From Rebecca billardiae RCC1528 (taxonomy: Eukaryota > Haptophyta), in NCBI GenBank assembly GCA_965240325.2, contig OZ251246.1, forward strand, positions 310,001 to 374,000: a stretch of 64,000 nucleotides of DNA. The letters are read 5' to 3'. Shown here one piece after another: positions 54,646 through 63,552 of the stretch; the first letter of the stretch is position 1, and the number at the start of each line of letters is the position of its first letter. The position numbers were made by a program, and so were the translations under genes. Under the pieces are notes generated by a model. That model was not told the origin of the DNA. It was given only the letters and a program-made list of their open reading frames with translations, and did no database searches.

Positions 54646-56127
54646 ATGTGTTCGCCCGGACCGCGCTCACAACGGGTGGCAAACGAGCAGCCTGCAGCCG
54701 AACACGGCGCCGACTTCAGTCGGCAGTCGTCCAGCCGCCGCCCCCGCGTGTCGTCCGCGGGCAGCAGCATGCTCTTCGCGGACAAGCAGGCGCTGGAGCG
54801 CCAGCTGGAGGTGGACCTGCTCAACATCCGGCAGCGCGAGCTCGACCACTACGTCCACTGCTGCCTGACCCTCTCCGCGCCCGCGGCGCTGATCGCGGGC
54901 TTCGCTTACACCGGCCTCTCCTCGGAGATCCCCGAGGCTGATGCGAACCTTCCGCACTTTTGGATCGCCGAGGGGCTGTACTACGTGTCCGCGCTCGCGG
55001 CGATGGTGTTCGAGGTGGCCGCGGTGGTCAAGGCGACGCTCATCGCCCTGCTCGGCCCGCACCTCGCGCTGCGCGGGCCGCCCGGCTCGGTGGCGCGCGC
55101 GGTCGAGCAGATGGAACCGGCGTATATGCGAGCGCTCAAGTACTTCTGGTGCGGCCTCTTCTGCTTCCACATCTCGGCGGCGCTGACGGTGTGGCTGCGT
55201 GCGGAGCTCACGCTTGCGTTCACCATGGCCCTGCTCATCCTCGCCACCACCACCGTCATCGGCGCGGACATCCGGCTCACGCTGAGCGCCTTTCACCTGC
55301 CCAGCGGCCAGGCGGTCACCGGTGGGTTCGACTTCACGCCGGACCGGTCCGGGCGCAAGCTGGGCGTGCTTCGGCAGCCGTCGACGCTCACCTCGCGCTC
55401 GCTCATCGCGCGCATGCAGTCGCCGAGCCGTGCACGCACCATCAATGCCGCCGCCAAGGCGCGCGCGCGCTCGCCCCCAGGAAGCGAGCGCTCGCGACGA
55501 GCGCGCAAGGCGACGGCTGCGCCCAGCGGGTTCAGCGCGCCCTTCTTCATGCGCGGGGCGACGGGGTACCCGCGCGGGGGGCTCGTGCCGCGCCCAGCTG
55601 CCGGCGGCGGCAGCGAGCGCCCCGCCGCCGCACCGTGGGCCGTACCCGGGGACGGGCGCAGCGCGCAGCAGCCTGCAGCCGCACGGGCGCGCGCCGCTGC
55701 CGCCAGCTGCGAGTACGACCTGGCCACCGCCGCCGGCAGGCCGCAGGCTGGGCCCGCAGGGTCCAGCGGCCACGCCGCGCCGCCCGGCGCATCGCGCATT
55801 GGCAAGGCTCTGCCTGACGCCGCACCCGACGCCACGGCTGCCGCTGCGCTTGGCTGCCCTGCCTGCGCTGTGCACGCCTCGTGCTCATCGTCATTCTCGG
55901 CTGTGGCCGCCAAGCCGCCTCCGCGCGGCCTGATGACGCGCACCGTGCACACGGCAGCTGCAGGAGTGGAGCGCGAGCCGCGGCCTCTGCACGCTGTCCC
56001 CACGCCAGGCTTGCCGCCCGCGACAAGATGGGATTGCGAAACGGCGAGGCCGTCGGCCTGCTCTCAGCCTCAGCAGATGACATCGGCGGATGCCGCCGGC
56101 ATCAGCAGCAGGCGCGGACGGGTCTGA
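54646..56127 (+). CDS. Four-transmembrane protein with long hydrophilic C-terminus; Orai-like layout
   Basis: Single exon, 493 residues from the ATG at 54646 (MCSPGPRSQRV); a second Met at MLFADKQALERQ (54769) is also possible. After an amphipathic helix (LERQLEVDLLNIRQREL), four hydrophobic segments follow: LSAPAALIAGFAYTGLSSE, GLYYVSALAAMVFEVAAVVKATLIALLG, YFWCGLFCFHISAALTVWL and LAFTMALLILATTTVIGADI. The spacing, and a GFA-with-acidic pattern in helix 1, recall the Orai calcium channel fold, but the acidic residue is not exactly placed, so this is only a suggestion. The remaining 290 residues are Pro/Ala/Ser-rich, probably disordered. Family not firmly recognised. Confidence 0.55.
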   Translation: MCSPGPRSQRVANEQPAAEHGADFSRQSSSRRPRVSSAGSSMLFADKQALERQLEVDLLNIRQRELDHYVHCCLTLSAPAALIAGFAYTGLSSEIPEADANLPHFWIAEGLYYVSALAAMVFEVAAVVKATLIALLGPHLALRGPPGSVARAVEQMEPAYMRALKYFWCGLFCFHISAALTVWLRAELTLAFTMALLILATTTVIGADIRLTLSAFHLPSGQAVTGGFDFTPDRSGRKLGVLRQPSTLTSRSLIARMQSPSRARTINAAAKARARSPPGSERSRRARKATAAPSGFSAPFFMRGATGYPRGGLVPRPAAGGGSERPAAAPWAVPGDGRSAQQPAAARARAAAASCEYDLATAAGRPQAGPAGSSGHAAPPGASRIGKALPDAAPDATAAAALGCPACAVHASCSSSFSAVAAKPPPRGLMTRTVHTAAAGVEREPRPLHAVPTPGLPPATRWDCETARPSACSQPQQMTSADAAGISSRRGRV

Positions 56128-56937
56128 ACTCTGGGATAGTACGCTGATGACCACTGCTGCTGAACTCTGGATGACCACTGCTGAACTATAACTCTGGGAT
56201 GGTACTACTCTGATGATGACGACCAGCAGCAACTCGCTATATAGTCGTATATACTACTGAGTTGTCGTCGAATATTGTGTTTCATGAGCGGTCTGTCTGA
56301 TAGTGATACCCGATCATGATCAGTCATCATCGATCGCGCGGGCGCAATTCTAATAATAAAAATATTAAATATAATATAAGCATCAGCAATATAGTTAATC
56401 AAGTTATTATCAAGTGGGCGCGTACTAATGATGCGTATATTAATGCGTGCGTTTACTGATGGTATGTAAATAGTGTATGGTCTATCAGCGCCTACTGACA
56501 CTGGTACTCAGTGACCGTACTCTCGGACAGGCCGCGGTCGTAGACGTGTGTAGTCAATGTCGGGCGCAGAGGCTCTATGCCTCTGCCCGACCGCGTGCGC
56601 CATCGCCGTGTGCACTTCGACGACAGAGGCGGCGCGGCAGCGGGCGGCGCCTCGCGGCGGATGGCTGTCGCGGCGCACGCGGCGCACTACGCGGCAGGCT
56701 TTGAATTTCTCTCGATCATCATTTTCCGGTGTAGGCCCGGGTTCGATCGACCGCCCGCGGATCAGGGCACCTTGATTCGTCCGGGAATCCGGGATACGGT
56801 ATGCCCGGATACGCATCTGCTTCTCCAACCAGCCCTGCCGCCTCCCCCGCGCGAGATCCGGATGGCAGCCGTGAGCGCATCTCAGTGAAGGTCGTGCATC
56901 TGCTGCTCCCTGCCGCCGCCCCCGTGCGAACAGCAGC
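56128..56937. other. Intergenic; AT-rich then a diverged copy of TIR element 3
   Basis: 56130-56510 is AT-rich with repeated CTGAACTCTGG/ATGACCACTGCTGA units (56121-56215). 56570-56710 matches, inverted, part of TIR element 3 (CTATGCCTCTGCCCGACCGC). No gene supported until 56938. Confidence 0.55.
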
Positions 56938-57339
56938 ATGACGTCGTATTCGATGGACGCACCGGTTACATTCACGCTCACCATCGACAGCGGCGAGCCA
57001 GCCATCAAGGCTTGGCCCGTGGGAACTGCAATCAAGGTGAAAGCGCCACCGACGGCGACGGTGAAGGAGGTCGCCGACAAGGTCGCCGAGGCTGCCGGAG
57101 AGATGCGTTCAACGGACGGTATGCAGACGAGTGTGGGTGGCGGGATGAAAGCCACCATCAAAACCACGACCACGTGCATCGCACAGTCTCTCACACACGA
57201 GGGTGACAAGATCCCGCTCAGCGATGACAAGCCGCTCAGCTCACTTTTCCCGAACAAGACCGAGGTCTCCGACCTGACGCTCGTGACGAAGATGCAGGTA
57301 CAATCGGGTACCACCGGCTGTTTCTGCCAGGTGCAGTAG
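56938..57339 (+). CDS. Small ubiquitin-fold protein with C-terminal CaaX-like box (MUB/UBL3-like)
   Basis: Single exon, 133 residues, ATG at 56938. The pattern is a beta-grasp fold: strands VTFTLTI and IKVKAPP, a helix TVKEVADKVAEAAG, then SLTHEGDKIPL (the turn that in ubiquitin carries the hydrophobic patch), PLSSL and VSDLTLVTKM. The C-terminus is GTTGCFCQVQ. There is no Gly-Gly end. Instead Cys lies four residues from the end (CQVQ), with another Cys two before it, as expected for prenylation plus palmitoylation. Membrane-anchored ubiquitin-fold proteins (MUB/UBL3) have exactly this layout and tether E2 enzymes to membranes. The family call is an inference from architecture; sequence identity looks low. 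Confidence 0.5.
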   Translation: MTSYSMDAPVTFTLTIDSGEPAIKAWPVGTAIKVKAPPTATVKEVADKVAEAAGEMRSTDGMQTSVGGGMKATIKTTTTCIAQSLTHEGDKIPLSDDKPLSSLFPNKTEVSDLTLVTKMQVQSGTTGCFCQVQ

Positions 57340-58121
57340 CGGAGCCGATGCAGTTTGCTCGATGAGAATGAACGACCCGCAGCGGGAGCCTCAGCACGTG
57401 CAACCAACGGGCGGCGGTGCACCGCGCTGATCGGACTCCACGTAGGCGCCCGGGCGTCTGCACCGCCGCTCGGATCGGCGGACCACGCGCGGACGGGTCA
57501 GCGCGGACCGCGTCTTCGGTCCTGCGGGGCGGCGGGCCCAGAAGGCCGGCGGTACTTGCACTAGCTGCTACATTAGCAGTCCTCCCCCCTCGACTGACTG
57601 TGACGGCGCCGACACGGTACGCTGAACCCGCGGTCGGGGGGCGGCTGCCCAGCATAAACGGACTGCTGGCCGCAGCACACTGGCACAGAGCCTCGATGGA
57701 GGCCGTTTTGAACGCGCTCGCGCGCGGCGAGCGTGAGCCGTGCAGGGTCTTTCGGCGCTGTGGGCGCCTCGAGGGCGTCAAGGTAGACCGCGCCCAAGCG
57801 GCTGTCGCCCCCTGGATCGGCCTCTCCGCGCCGTGCAGGCCGAACGAAGGTCCGAGTGGTCAGCCCCCAGTGCGTTTGGCGCCAGCGGCGCAAGCCAGCC
57901 TGACGGGCGGCCGGCGGCGCCGCGTTTCCGCAATAAATGCGCGACGAAAGTATTTATATTTAAATTTTTGCGTCGATTTCACGGTAGGCGACCACTCGGA
58001 CCTGGCGCAGTCAGGAACAACTGCTATGAGAGAGCCGCCGAAGCGGCCAGTGACAGTCTTTATGCGGGCCGCGCCAGCGCCGACCCTCACCCTGACTTCT
58101 CGACCATGCATATATATATAT
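57340..58121. other. Repeat-derived region, no supported gene
   Basis: About 57700-57850 (TTTTGAACGCGCTCGCGCGC) is repeated, inverted and diverged, at about 60460-60605. A long plus-strand open stretch at 57417-58127 covers it but shows no conserved motif. Confidence 0.5.
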
Positions 58122-58848
58122 GTCTAGCCGTCCTCCTGAACGCCGACGCCAACTGCTGGCCGAAGGTGGGCACGCCGCCTGGCATGTCGATGCCGAGGCG
58201 GCTGCGTGTGTTCCTACTCAGTGGGATTTACGTGTCCTCATGCCTTGGCGAGCGGCAGCAGATGCGGTGGGCATGCCGCTCGCCGTCGACGAGACGCGGT
58301 GCGTGAGTGATCCCGCGCGGACGTCCGCTGACGGAAGGCTGAGCGCCTGCGGACTCGTCGACTGAACCTCCACCTGACCGCCCGGGAGCAGCACTGCTGG
58401 GGACCTAACCTGAAAAACCCAATCGTGTTGGGAGGCAGGGGGTCACATGAGCCCTAAGTGCAGCGCCGCAAGACCGGGCGGTCGGACGGCGGGTGTTGTG
58501 ATCCCGCCGCCCGAGCACCAGACCAACGGGCCCTGGGTGGGCGGGTTGCCGAAAGATGTTGGTCGGTGCACGCGACGCGCCACCCGCGTGCGAGCCGCCG
58601 CCGCCGGCGACGCAGGACGAGCTTGGCTGGAGCCATCTCGCACGCCGCGCCTGGCGAAGCAGGCGGCAGAGGCCGGCGCCGGAAATCGATCTCCTGGGCG
58701 GCAGAACAACCCGGACAGACTGTTTGTCCGGGAGCAGCGCCCTTTGAGGCGATGGTCTGGTAGAGGGCGATGTGGCTGATGAGCGGCGCTGGCGCCCGGC
58801 GTTCTTGTCGTCCTCTTAGACAATCAGTTATTGTACCAATAACCCCAC
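58122..58848. repeat. Cassette unit 1: flank A, core x, flank B
   Basis: Flank A (58122-58315, 194 bp), core x (58316-58544, 229 bp) and flank B (58545-58848, 304 bp). Both flanks recur, with no difference that I could see, in the unit that directly follows. The core does not recur. Confidence 0.85.
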
Positions 58849-59865
58849 GTCTAGCCGTCCTCCTGAACGCCGACGCCAACTGCTGGCCGAAGGTGGGCAC
58901 GCCGCCTGGCATGTCGATGCCGAGGCGGCTGCGTGTGTTCCTACTCAGTGGGATTTACGTGTCCTCATGCCTTGGCGAGCGGCAGCAGATGCGGTGGGCA
59001 TGCCGCTCGCCGTCGACGAGACGCGGTGCGTGAGTGATCCCGTTTCATGGTGTGTTGGGGAGCACCGCGTGGAGGAGAATCCCATTGAGCGATGGGAAGG
59101 AAAGGGGCAAGGCACGTGTGAGTCGCGCACGCACGAGGGCCGGCCAGCGGGGGCTGGGCAGGTGGGGCAGTGCGAGTGAGACGGAACCCGAATAGGAGAG
59201 ATAGCAGGCAGCCGGCCCCGCGGGCGCGGCGCTGCGGAAGCAGGAGAAGGCTAGACGGCCTTTGCGGATGCTGTGAATGGCCCGCGGGTGCGCACGGGGC
59301 CCGGCGCGCGGTGTGCCGCCAGCGGTCCTTGTGTAGGAGCCGGCTGGCGTTGGCACCGGGGCGATCCCGAGGCAGGGCGGGAGAGATGGAGCAGCGATCC
59401 GCGTGGGGGCGCACCCACGGAGGAGGAGGCATGTGGCGAAGAGGGAACGGTGCGATCGGGGCGGTTGCGGAAGAGCCACAGGGTGCGCACGCACACAGAG
59501 AGAGAAGAGGCGGTGGCCCGAAGCGCGAGGGGGCGCGATGCGGAGCGTTGCTTACCGCCGAGTTGCCGAAAGATGTTGGTCGGTGCACGCGACGCGCCAC
59601 CCGCGTGCGAGCCGCCGCCGCCGGCGACGCAGGACGAGCTTGGCTGGAGCCATCTCGCACGCCGCGCCTGGCGAAGCAGGCGGCAGAGGCCGGCGCCGGA
59701 AATCGATCTCCTGGGCGGCAGAACAACCCGGACAGACTGTTTGTCCGGGAGCAGCGCCCTTTGAGGCGATGGTCTGGTAGAGGGCGATGTGGCTGATGAG
59801 CGGCGCTGGCGCCCGGCGTTCTTGTCGTCCTCTTAGACAATCAGTTATTGTACCAATAACCCCAC
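58849..59865. repeat. Cassette unit 2: flank A', core y, flank B'
   Basis: Flank A' (58849-59042), core y (59043-59561, 519 bp) and flank B' (59562-59865). Core y has no resemblance to core x. ATATAT lies immediately outside both ends of the two-unit block. On the minus strand, B and B' encode the same 90 residues (start MSKRTTRTPG), after which the reading differs. Confidence 0.85.
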
Positions 59866-61078
59866 ATATATGCGGCGCGAGCTGGGCATGCGCTGCCTGC
59901 GTGGCCAGGCCAAGATGCTCATCGCCCGCGCGCGCATGGCGCACGTGCGCCCGGGGGCACGCGCCCGCGGGGGCGCTGCATACGACGACTACTTCGAGAC
60001 GACGGCTGACGACGCGTGGCACTGCGACCACCGCGGTGGCGCGCGCCGCCGCGCGCGCGTCGACGCCAGACGGTACGTCGAGCTTCCGCTCGGCGATGGA
60101 GTGATGGGCGACTACGAGGGGAGAGGGGGGGGGGGGGACGGCGAGGAGCGCTGATCCTGGTGTTTGTCTCTGCTGCTCGATCTGCTGCTACAGCTTGCTG
60201 ACTCTGACGCCTGCCCGTTGCATACCACGTCGTTAATATATATATAAAGACTGGCCGGTGTTGGCCGCAAAACTACACGAAAAATATATATATATACATT
60301 TATTTGCCGCGTTTGCGGAAATGGTGGGGCTATCCCTGCCGCTCTGCCGCCGACTTCGCCCGCTGGCAGGCGCAGTGGGAGCCGACCACTCGTACCGCGT
60401 CGGCCGTCAGACAGCATTCATTCAGTTAGCGGGTGGCCGGTCGTGTACCGCCCGCGCCGCGGCCTCGCACGGCGCGGAGGGGCCGCTCCAGGGAGCGACC
60501 GCCGCCTGGGCGCGGTCCATCTTGACGCGCTTGAAGGGCCCACAGCGCCGAACGCCCCTGCACGCTTCACCTCGCCGCGCGCGAGCGCGTTCAACCTCCA
60601 TCCTGAGGTCCTGAACCGCGGCCAGTCTTTATCGTCGGACACTCTTCTGCTTTCTGTCTTCAGACCGTCAGACTTCCGAGCTCCTGGCAGAGTTCAGCGT
60701 TCAGATGAATCCGCAGACCGCATATATAATCTCGCCTGCCTGCAGAGCTGTGTCACTGTGTGCGCCCCTTATTAATTAAACTGCATACCCGACGGCTGAG
60801 GAGACGGTCGTCGACGACGTCAGGTCACGCCGATTACTACGACATCATCGTCACGATACATGTAGCAGCCGTCATCGTAATAAGCAATAATAAGTCCGAT
60901 ATCTTCGTCATCGATCGATATCGACTACGGTATATTCCGGAATAATAATCAGCAGTACCTGTGTATTTAAATCATACAATTAGTAAGCGCGGCGCCGCCG
61001 GCTTATCAGTCAGTTATTGATTCATCGGCTTTATGCGCGCGCGGCTACTATACATATACTAATCAGCATCACTTATTA
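59866..61078. other. Intergenic repeat field
   Basis: Short frames near 59870-60150 lack recognisable motifs. A G10 run lies at 60127-60136. CACGTCGTTAATATATATA near 60230 and CTCGCCTGCCTG near 60733 belong to the dispersed repeat also seen at 17590-17760 and 45735-45795. AT-rich with direct repeats to 61078. Confidence 0.5.
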
Positions 61079-61574
61079 TTACCACAGTAGTCGTGCGCTA
61101 GACGCCGCGATCCGGTAGAGCCGGGCGAATGCGTCGCACTCCACGGTCTCGTTGCGCGCGCACGGCTCGGTGCTGTACGTGAAGTGAGATGCGCGACGCG
61201 CTGCCCGTTGCGCTGTAGCCGGCGCCACCACGGCCCGCCGGCAGCCCGCGCGAGCCGCGTCGCCCACGCGCCTGACGTCGTGTCCTCGGCGCGCCGCGCG
61301 TCGAGCACGACTGCGAACAGCGTGTAGTCGAGCATCTCCGGCACGAGATTGGCCACCTCCGCCACGCTCTGCTCAGCCTTGTCACTGCGAGCACGACGGG
61401 AACGCCGTACGCGAGGCGAGGCGGCGCAATGAAGCGCGCCCCGATGGCAGAGAGCTCACCAACATGATCGAAGAGCCCGCCCGCACCCTCAGGCGTGGCC
61501 GCGGGGCGCGCGTCCGGGACCGCCTCAGGCCCCTGAGATTCGCCCCGGCCGCTCTGCGAGCATGGGTTCCCCAT
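61079..61574 (-). pseudogene. Frame-disrupted gene remnant, family not recognised
   Basis: Reading 5' to 3' on the minus strand, protein-like segments move through three frames: GGLFDHVGELSAIGARFIAP to VPVVLAVT (61574-61385), VAEVANLVPEMLDYTLFAVVL to GGPWWRR (61365-61215), and ASHFTYSTEPCARNETVECD to SSARLLW, then a stop (61200-61079). No GT-AG intron of normal size fits the junctions, so two frameshifts are more likely than splicing. A hAT-type element is inserted 12 bp upstream of the first Met. Sequencing errors cannot be excluded. Confidence 0.4.
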
Positions 61575-61585
61575 GCGCAGAGCGG

Positions 61586-62128
61586 CAGGGCATGATAGGT
61601 AGTTGGGGCTAAGTAGTGATGCTACTTTGGTTTACTTAACTAAGTAGCGTCAACTACTTAGCTACCTCGGTCGGCTCCCGGGCAAAGTAGTCGCAACTAC
61701 CGTTAGCTACCTAGCTTTCCGAGACCAGCTGAGTAGTCGTGGCTACGTACTTCACTACGTAGTACTACGTAATCGACTAGGTAGCTGAGCCGTGAGCGAG
61801 CACGGACCACCGCGTCCGCGCGGGCGCGAATCAGCGAGTCGCGGACTGCCGCCGCCAGTGTCACCTTTGCGCGCGCGCCGACTGCTATGTCGCCGCCGCG
61901 CCGCCGCTGCACGCCGCCGCCCCCGGCCCGGCCAGCTATCACGGCGACTACGTAGGTGTACGTAGTGGCTACGTAGTCCAACTACTTAGCTACCTCGGTC
62001 GGCACCCCGGGCAAAGTAGTCAGCACTACGTAGCTACCTAGTCCTGGAACCGAGTGAAGTAGTGATGGCTACTTACGCAACTACTAGCTTAGTAAGTAAA
62101 GTAGGTTTATGATACCTACCATGCCCTG
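61586..62128. mobile_element. hAT-type MITE
   Basis: The ends are CAGGGCATGATAGGTA and, inverted, CAGGGCATGGTAGGTA, starting CAGGG as in many hAT elements. The exact 8-bp duplication CAGAGCGG flanks it (61578-61585 and 62129-62136). It is 543 bp long with no coding capacity. Subterminal regions hold many copies of ACTTAGCTACCT and GTAGT units in both orientations, around a GC-rich core of about 130 bp. Confidence 0.85.
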
Positions 62129-62136
62129 CAGAGCGG

Positions 62137-62250
62137 TAAGGGTGTGTATCGGCCAGGGTTAGATGCACCTGGGAAGAATCCGATCCGCATACAGTATCTC
62201 GCCTGCCTTCAGACCCTTGCTTCAGAGCTGGTCGACGACGTCAGGTCACG
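62137..62250. promoter_or_regulatory. Upstream region of the last gene
   Basis: It contains CTCGCCTGCCTTCAG and GTCGACGACGTCAGGTCACG. The latter is shared with 60808-60827, so this promoter overlaps a dispersed repeat. Confidence 0.35.
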
Positions 62251-63552
62251 ATGTCGGCGTGCGCCCTACTTGGCGTGATCGCGATGGTCGGTCCTCGTGA
62301 GCCCCCAGCCGTGAGCGGCGGCATGAAGCGCGTGCTGGCGAGCACGCACCTGCGCATGCGCGAGGAGCTGGTCGCGCTGCGGACGCGTGGCCACAGCGCG
62401 CGCCGCCGGCCGGCAGTCGGGCTGATCGTGAGCGGCCTCGCTCGCAACTGCAACCTCCCTGAGGCAGCGGCGAACCTGATGGAGGATTGTAATGCGGGCG
62501 TGGCCAGCCTCGCCGTGCTGCTGCAGCACTACGAGCCCGGCCGCTTCCCCCTGGACGAGCGCTGGGTCGCGCCAAGCCGCCACAAAAACGAGAGCCTGCC
62601 GTTTGCGTGGGGGGCGTGCGCGGCCACGCTGCTGCGCGCCGCCAACGAGTCGTCGTGCGAGCTGGTGCTCGGGCGGCAGTGGTTCGAGGCGGACGAGCGG
62701 GCGCAGGCGCTATGTGACGGGCGCGCGCGTAACGTCGGGCGCGCGGTGATGCAGGCGCTTGCCGCCGGCCGCGCGTACGAGTGGCACGGCCACTTCCTCG
62801 GACGGCCCAGTCCGGGCGCGCCGCCGCACGCGTATGTGCGCGGCCGCCTCGACGGGGTGCTGTGCGCGCCGCACACGCCGGCGGCGACGCTCGCCGCGCT
62901 GCGCGGCGTGCTCGTCAGCTCGAGCGTGCAGGACGACGCGCTCACCGGCGCGCAGTTCATCGGCGACATTTACGGCATGATGAGCGCAGACGTGGCGCCC
63001 GCCTACTTTGGCGCGTGGCGCTCGTGGCTGCCGCTCAACTGCTCGAGCGTGTGCTACGCGGGGCAGGGCTCGAGCGCGGTGGACGTGATCAAGCCGGTGC
63101 TGTCGAGGTCGTGCACGGGCGAGATCCCACTCTCGCGCTACCTGATCGGCAGCGGCGTGCGCGCCAGCCACCGCGCCAAGTACCGCCAGCAGCCCGTCTT
63201 CTACTTCAGCAGGAGGCCTGGCGACGAGACCGCTGCGGGTGTGCCCAAGCTCGCGGCCGCGTACCGCGCCTTCCGCGCGCAGATGTGCGCGCCGTGCTGG
63301 CCGGAGTGCCAGCTGCCGGCGCTGCGGGGGGAGAGCGTGCCGCGCTACGCGTGTGGCCGCCGCCGCCGCGTCGACCGATGCGCCAAATACGAGAGCATGC
63401 GGCCCAAGCTGCGGTGCAGCAGCGCGTGGTCGTACCCCCCGGCGTACTGCATGATGCAGAACGCAGAGCGCACAGCTCTGCCGCCCGGCATGAACTGGAG
63501 CGCGCCCGGGCGCATGCCGCTGCTCCGGCCACCATCACCGCCCCATCGATGA
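62251..63552 (+). CDS. Cys-rich protein, function unknown, possibly secretory
   Basis: Single exon, 433 residues, ATG at 62251. The N-terminus MSACALLGVIAMVG is weakly hydrophobic, not a strong signal peptide. The body contains VGLIVSGLARNCNLPEAAANLMEDC, EWHGHFLGRP, RLDGVLCAPHTPAATLAALRGVLVSSSVQDDALTGAQFIGDIYGMM and a C-terminal Cys-rich part (MCAPCWPECQLPALRG, CGRRRRVDRC, MRPKLRCSSAWSYPPAYC). Fourteen or more cysteines and several N-x-S/T sites (NESL, NESS, NCSS) fit a lumenal or extracellular, disulphide-bonded protein. The central pattern vaguely resembles glycan-processing enzymes but no motif is decisive. Third-position GC is typical of the genome. Confidence 0.6.
   Translation: MSACALLGVIAMVGPREPPAVSGGMKRVLASTHLRMREELVALRTRGHSARRRPAVGLIVSGLARNCNLPEAAANLMEDCNAGVASLAVLLQHYEPGRFPLDERWVAPSRHKNESLPFAWGACAATLLRAANESSCELVLGRQWFEADERAQALCDGRARNVGRAVMQALAAGRAYEWHGHFLGRPSPGAPPHAYVRGRLDGVLCAPHTPAATLAALRGVLVSSSVQDDALTGAQFIGDIYGMMSADVAPAYFGAWRSWLPLNCSSVCYAGQGSSAVDVIKPVLSRSCTGEIPLSRYLIGSGVRASHRAKYRQQPVFYFSRRPGDETAAGVPKLAAAYRAFRAQMCAPCWPECQLPALRGESVPRYACGRRRRVDRCAKYESMRPKLRCSSAWSYPPAYCMMQNAERTALPPGMNWSAPGRMPLLRPPSPPHR

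Noticed and set aside
57417-58127. 236-codon plus-strand frame
   Set aside because: Covers an inverted-duplicated repeat and ends in a TA microsatellite (IYIYV); not a convincing protein.
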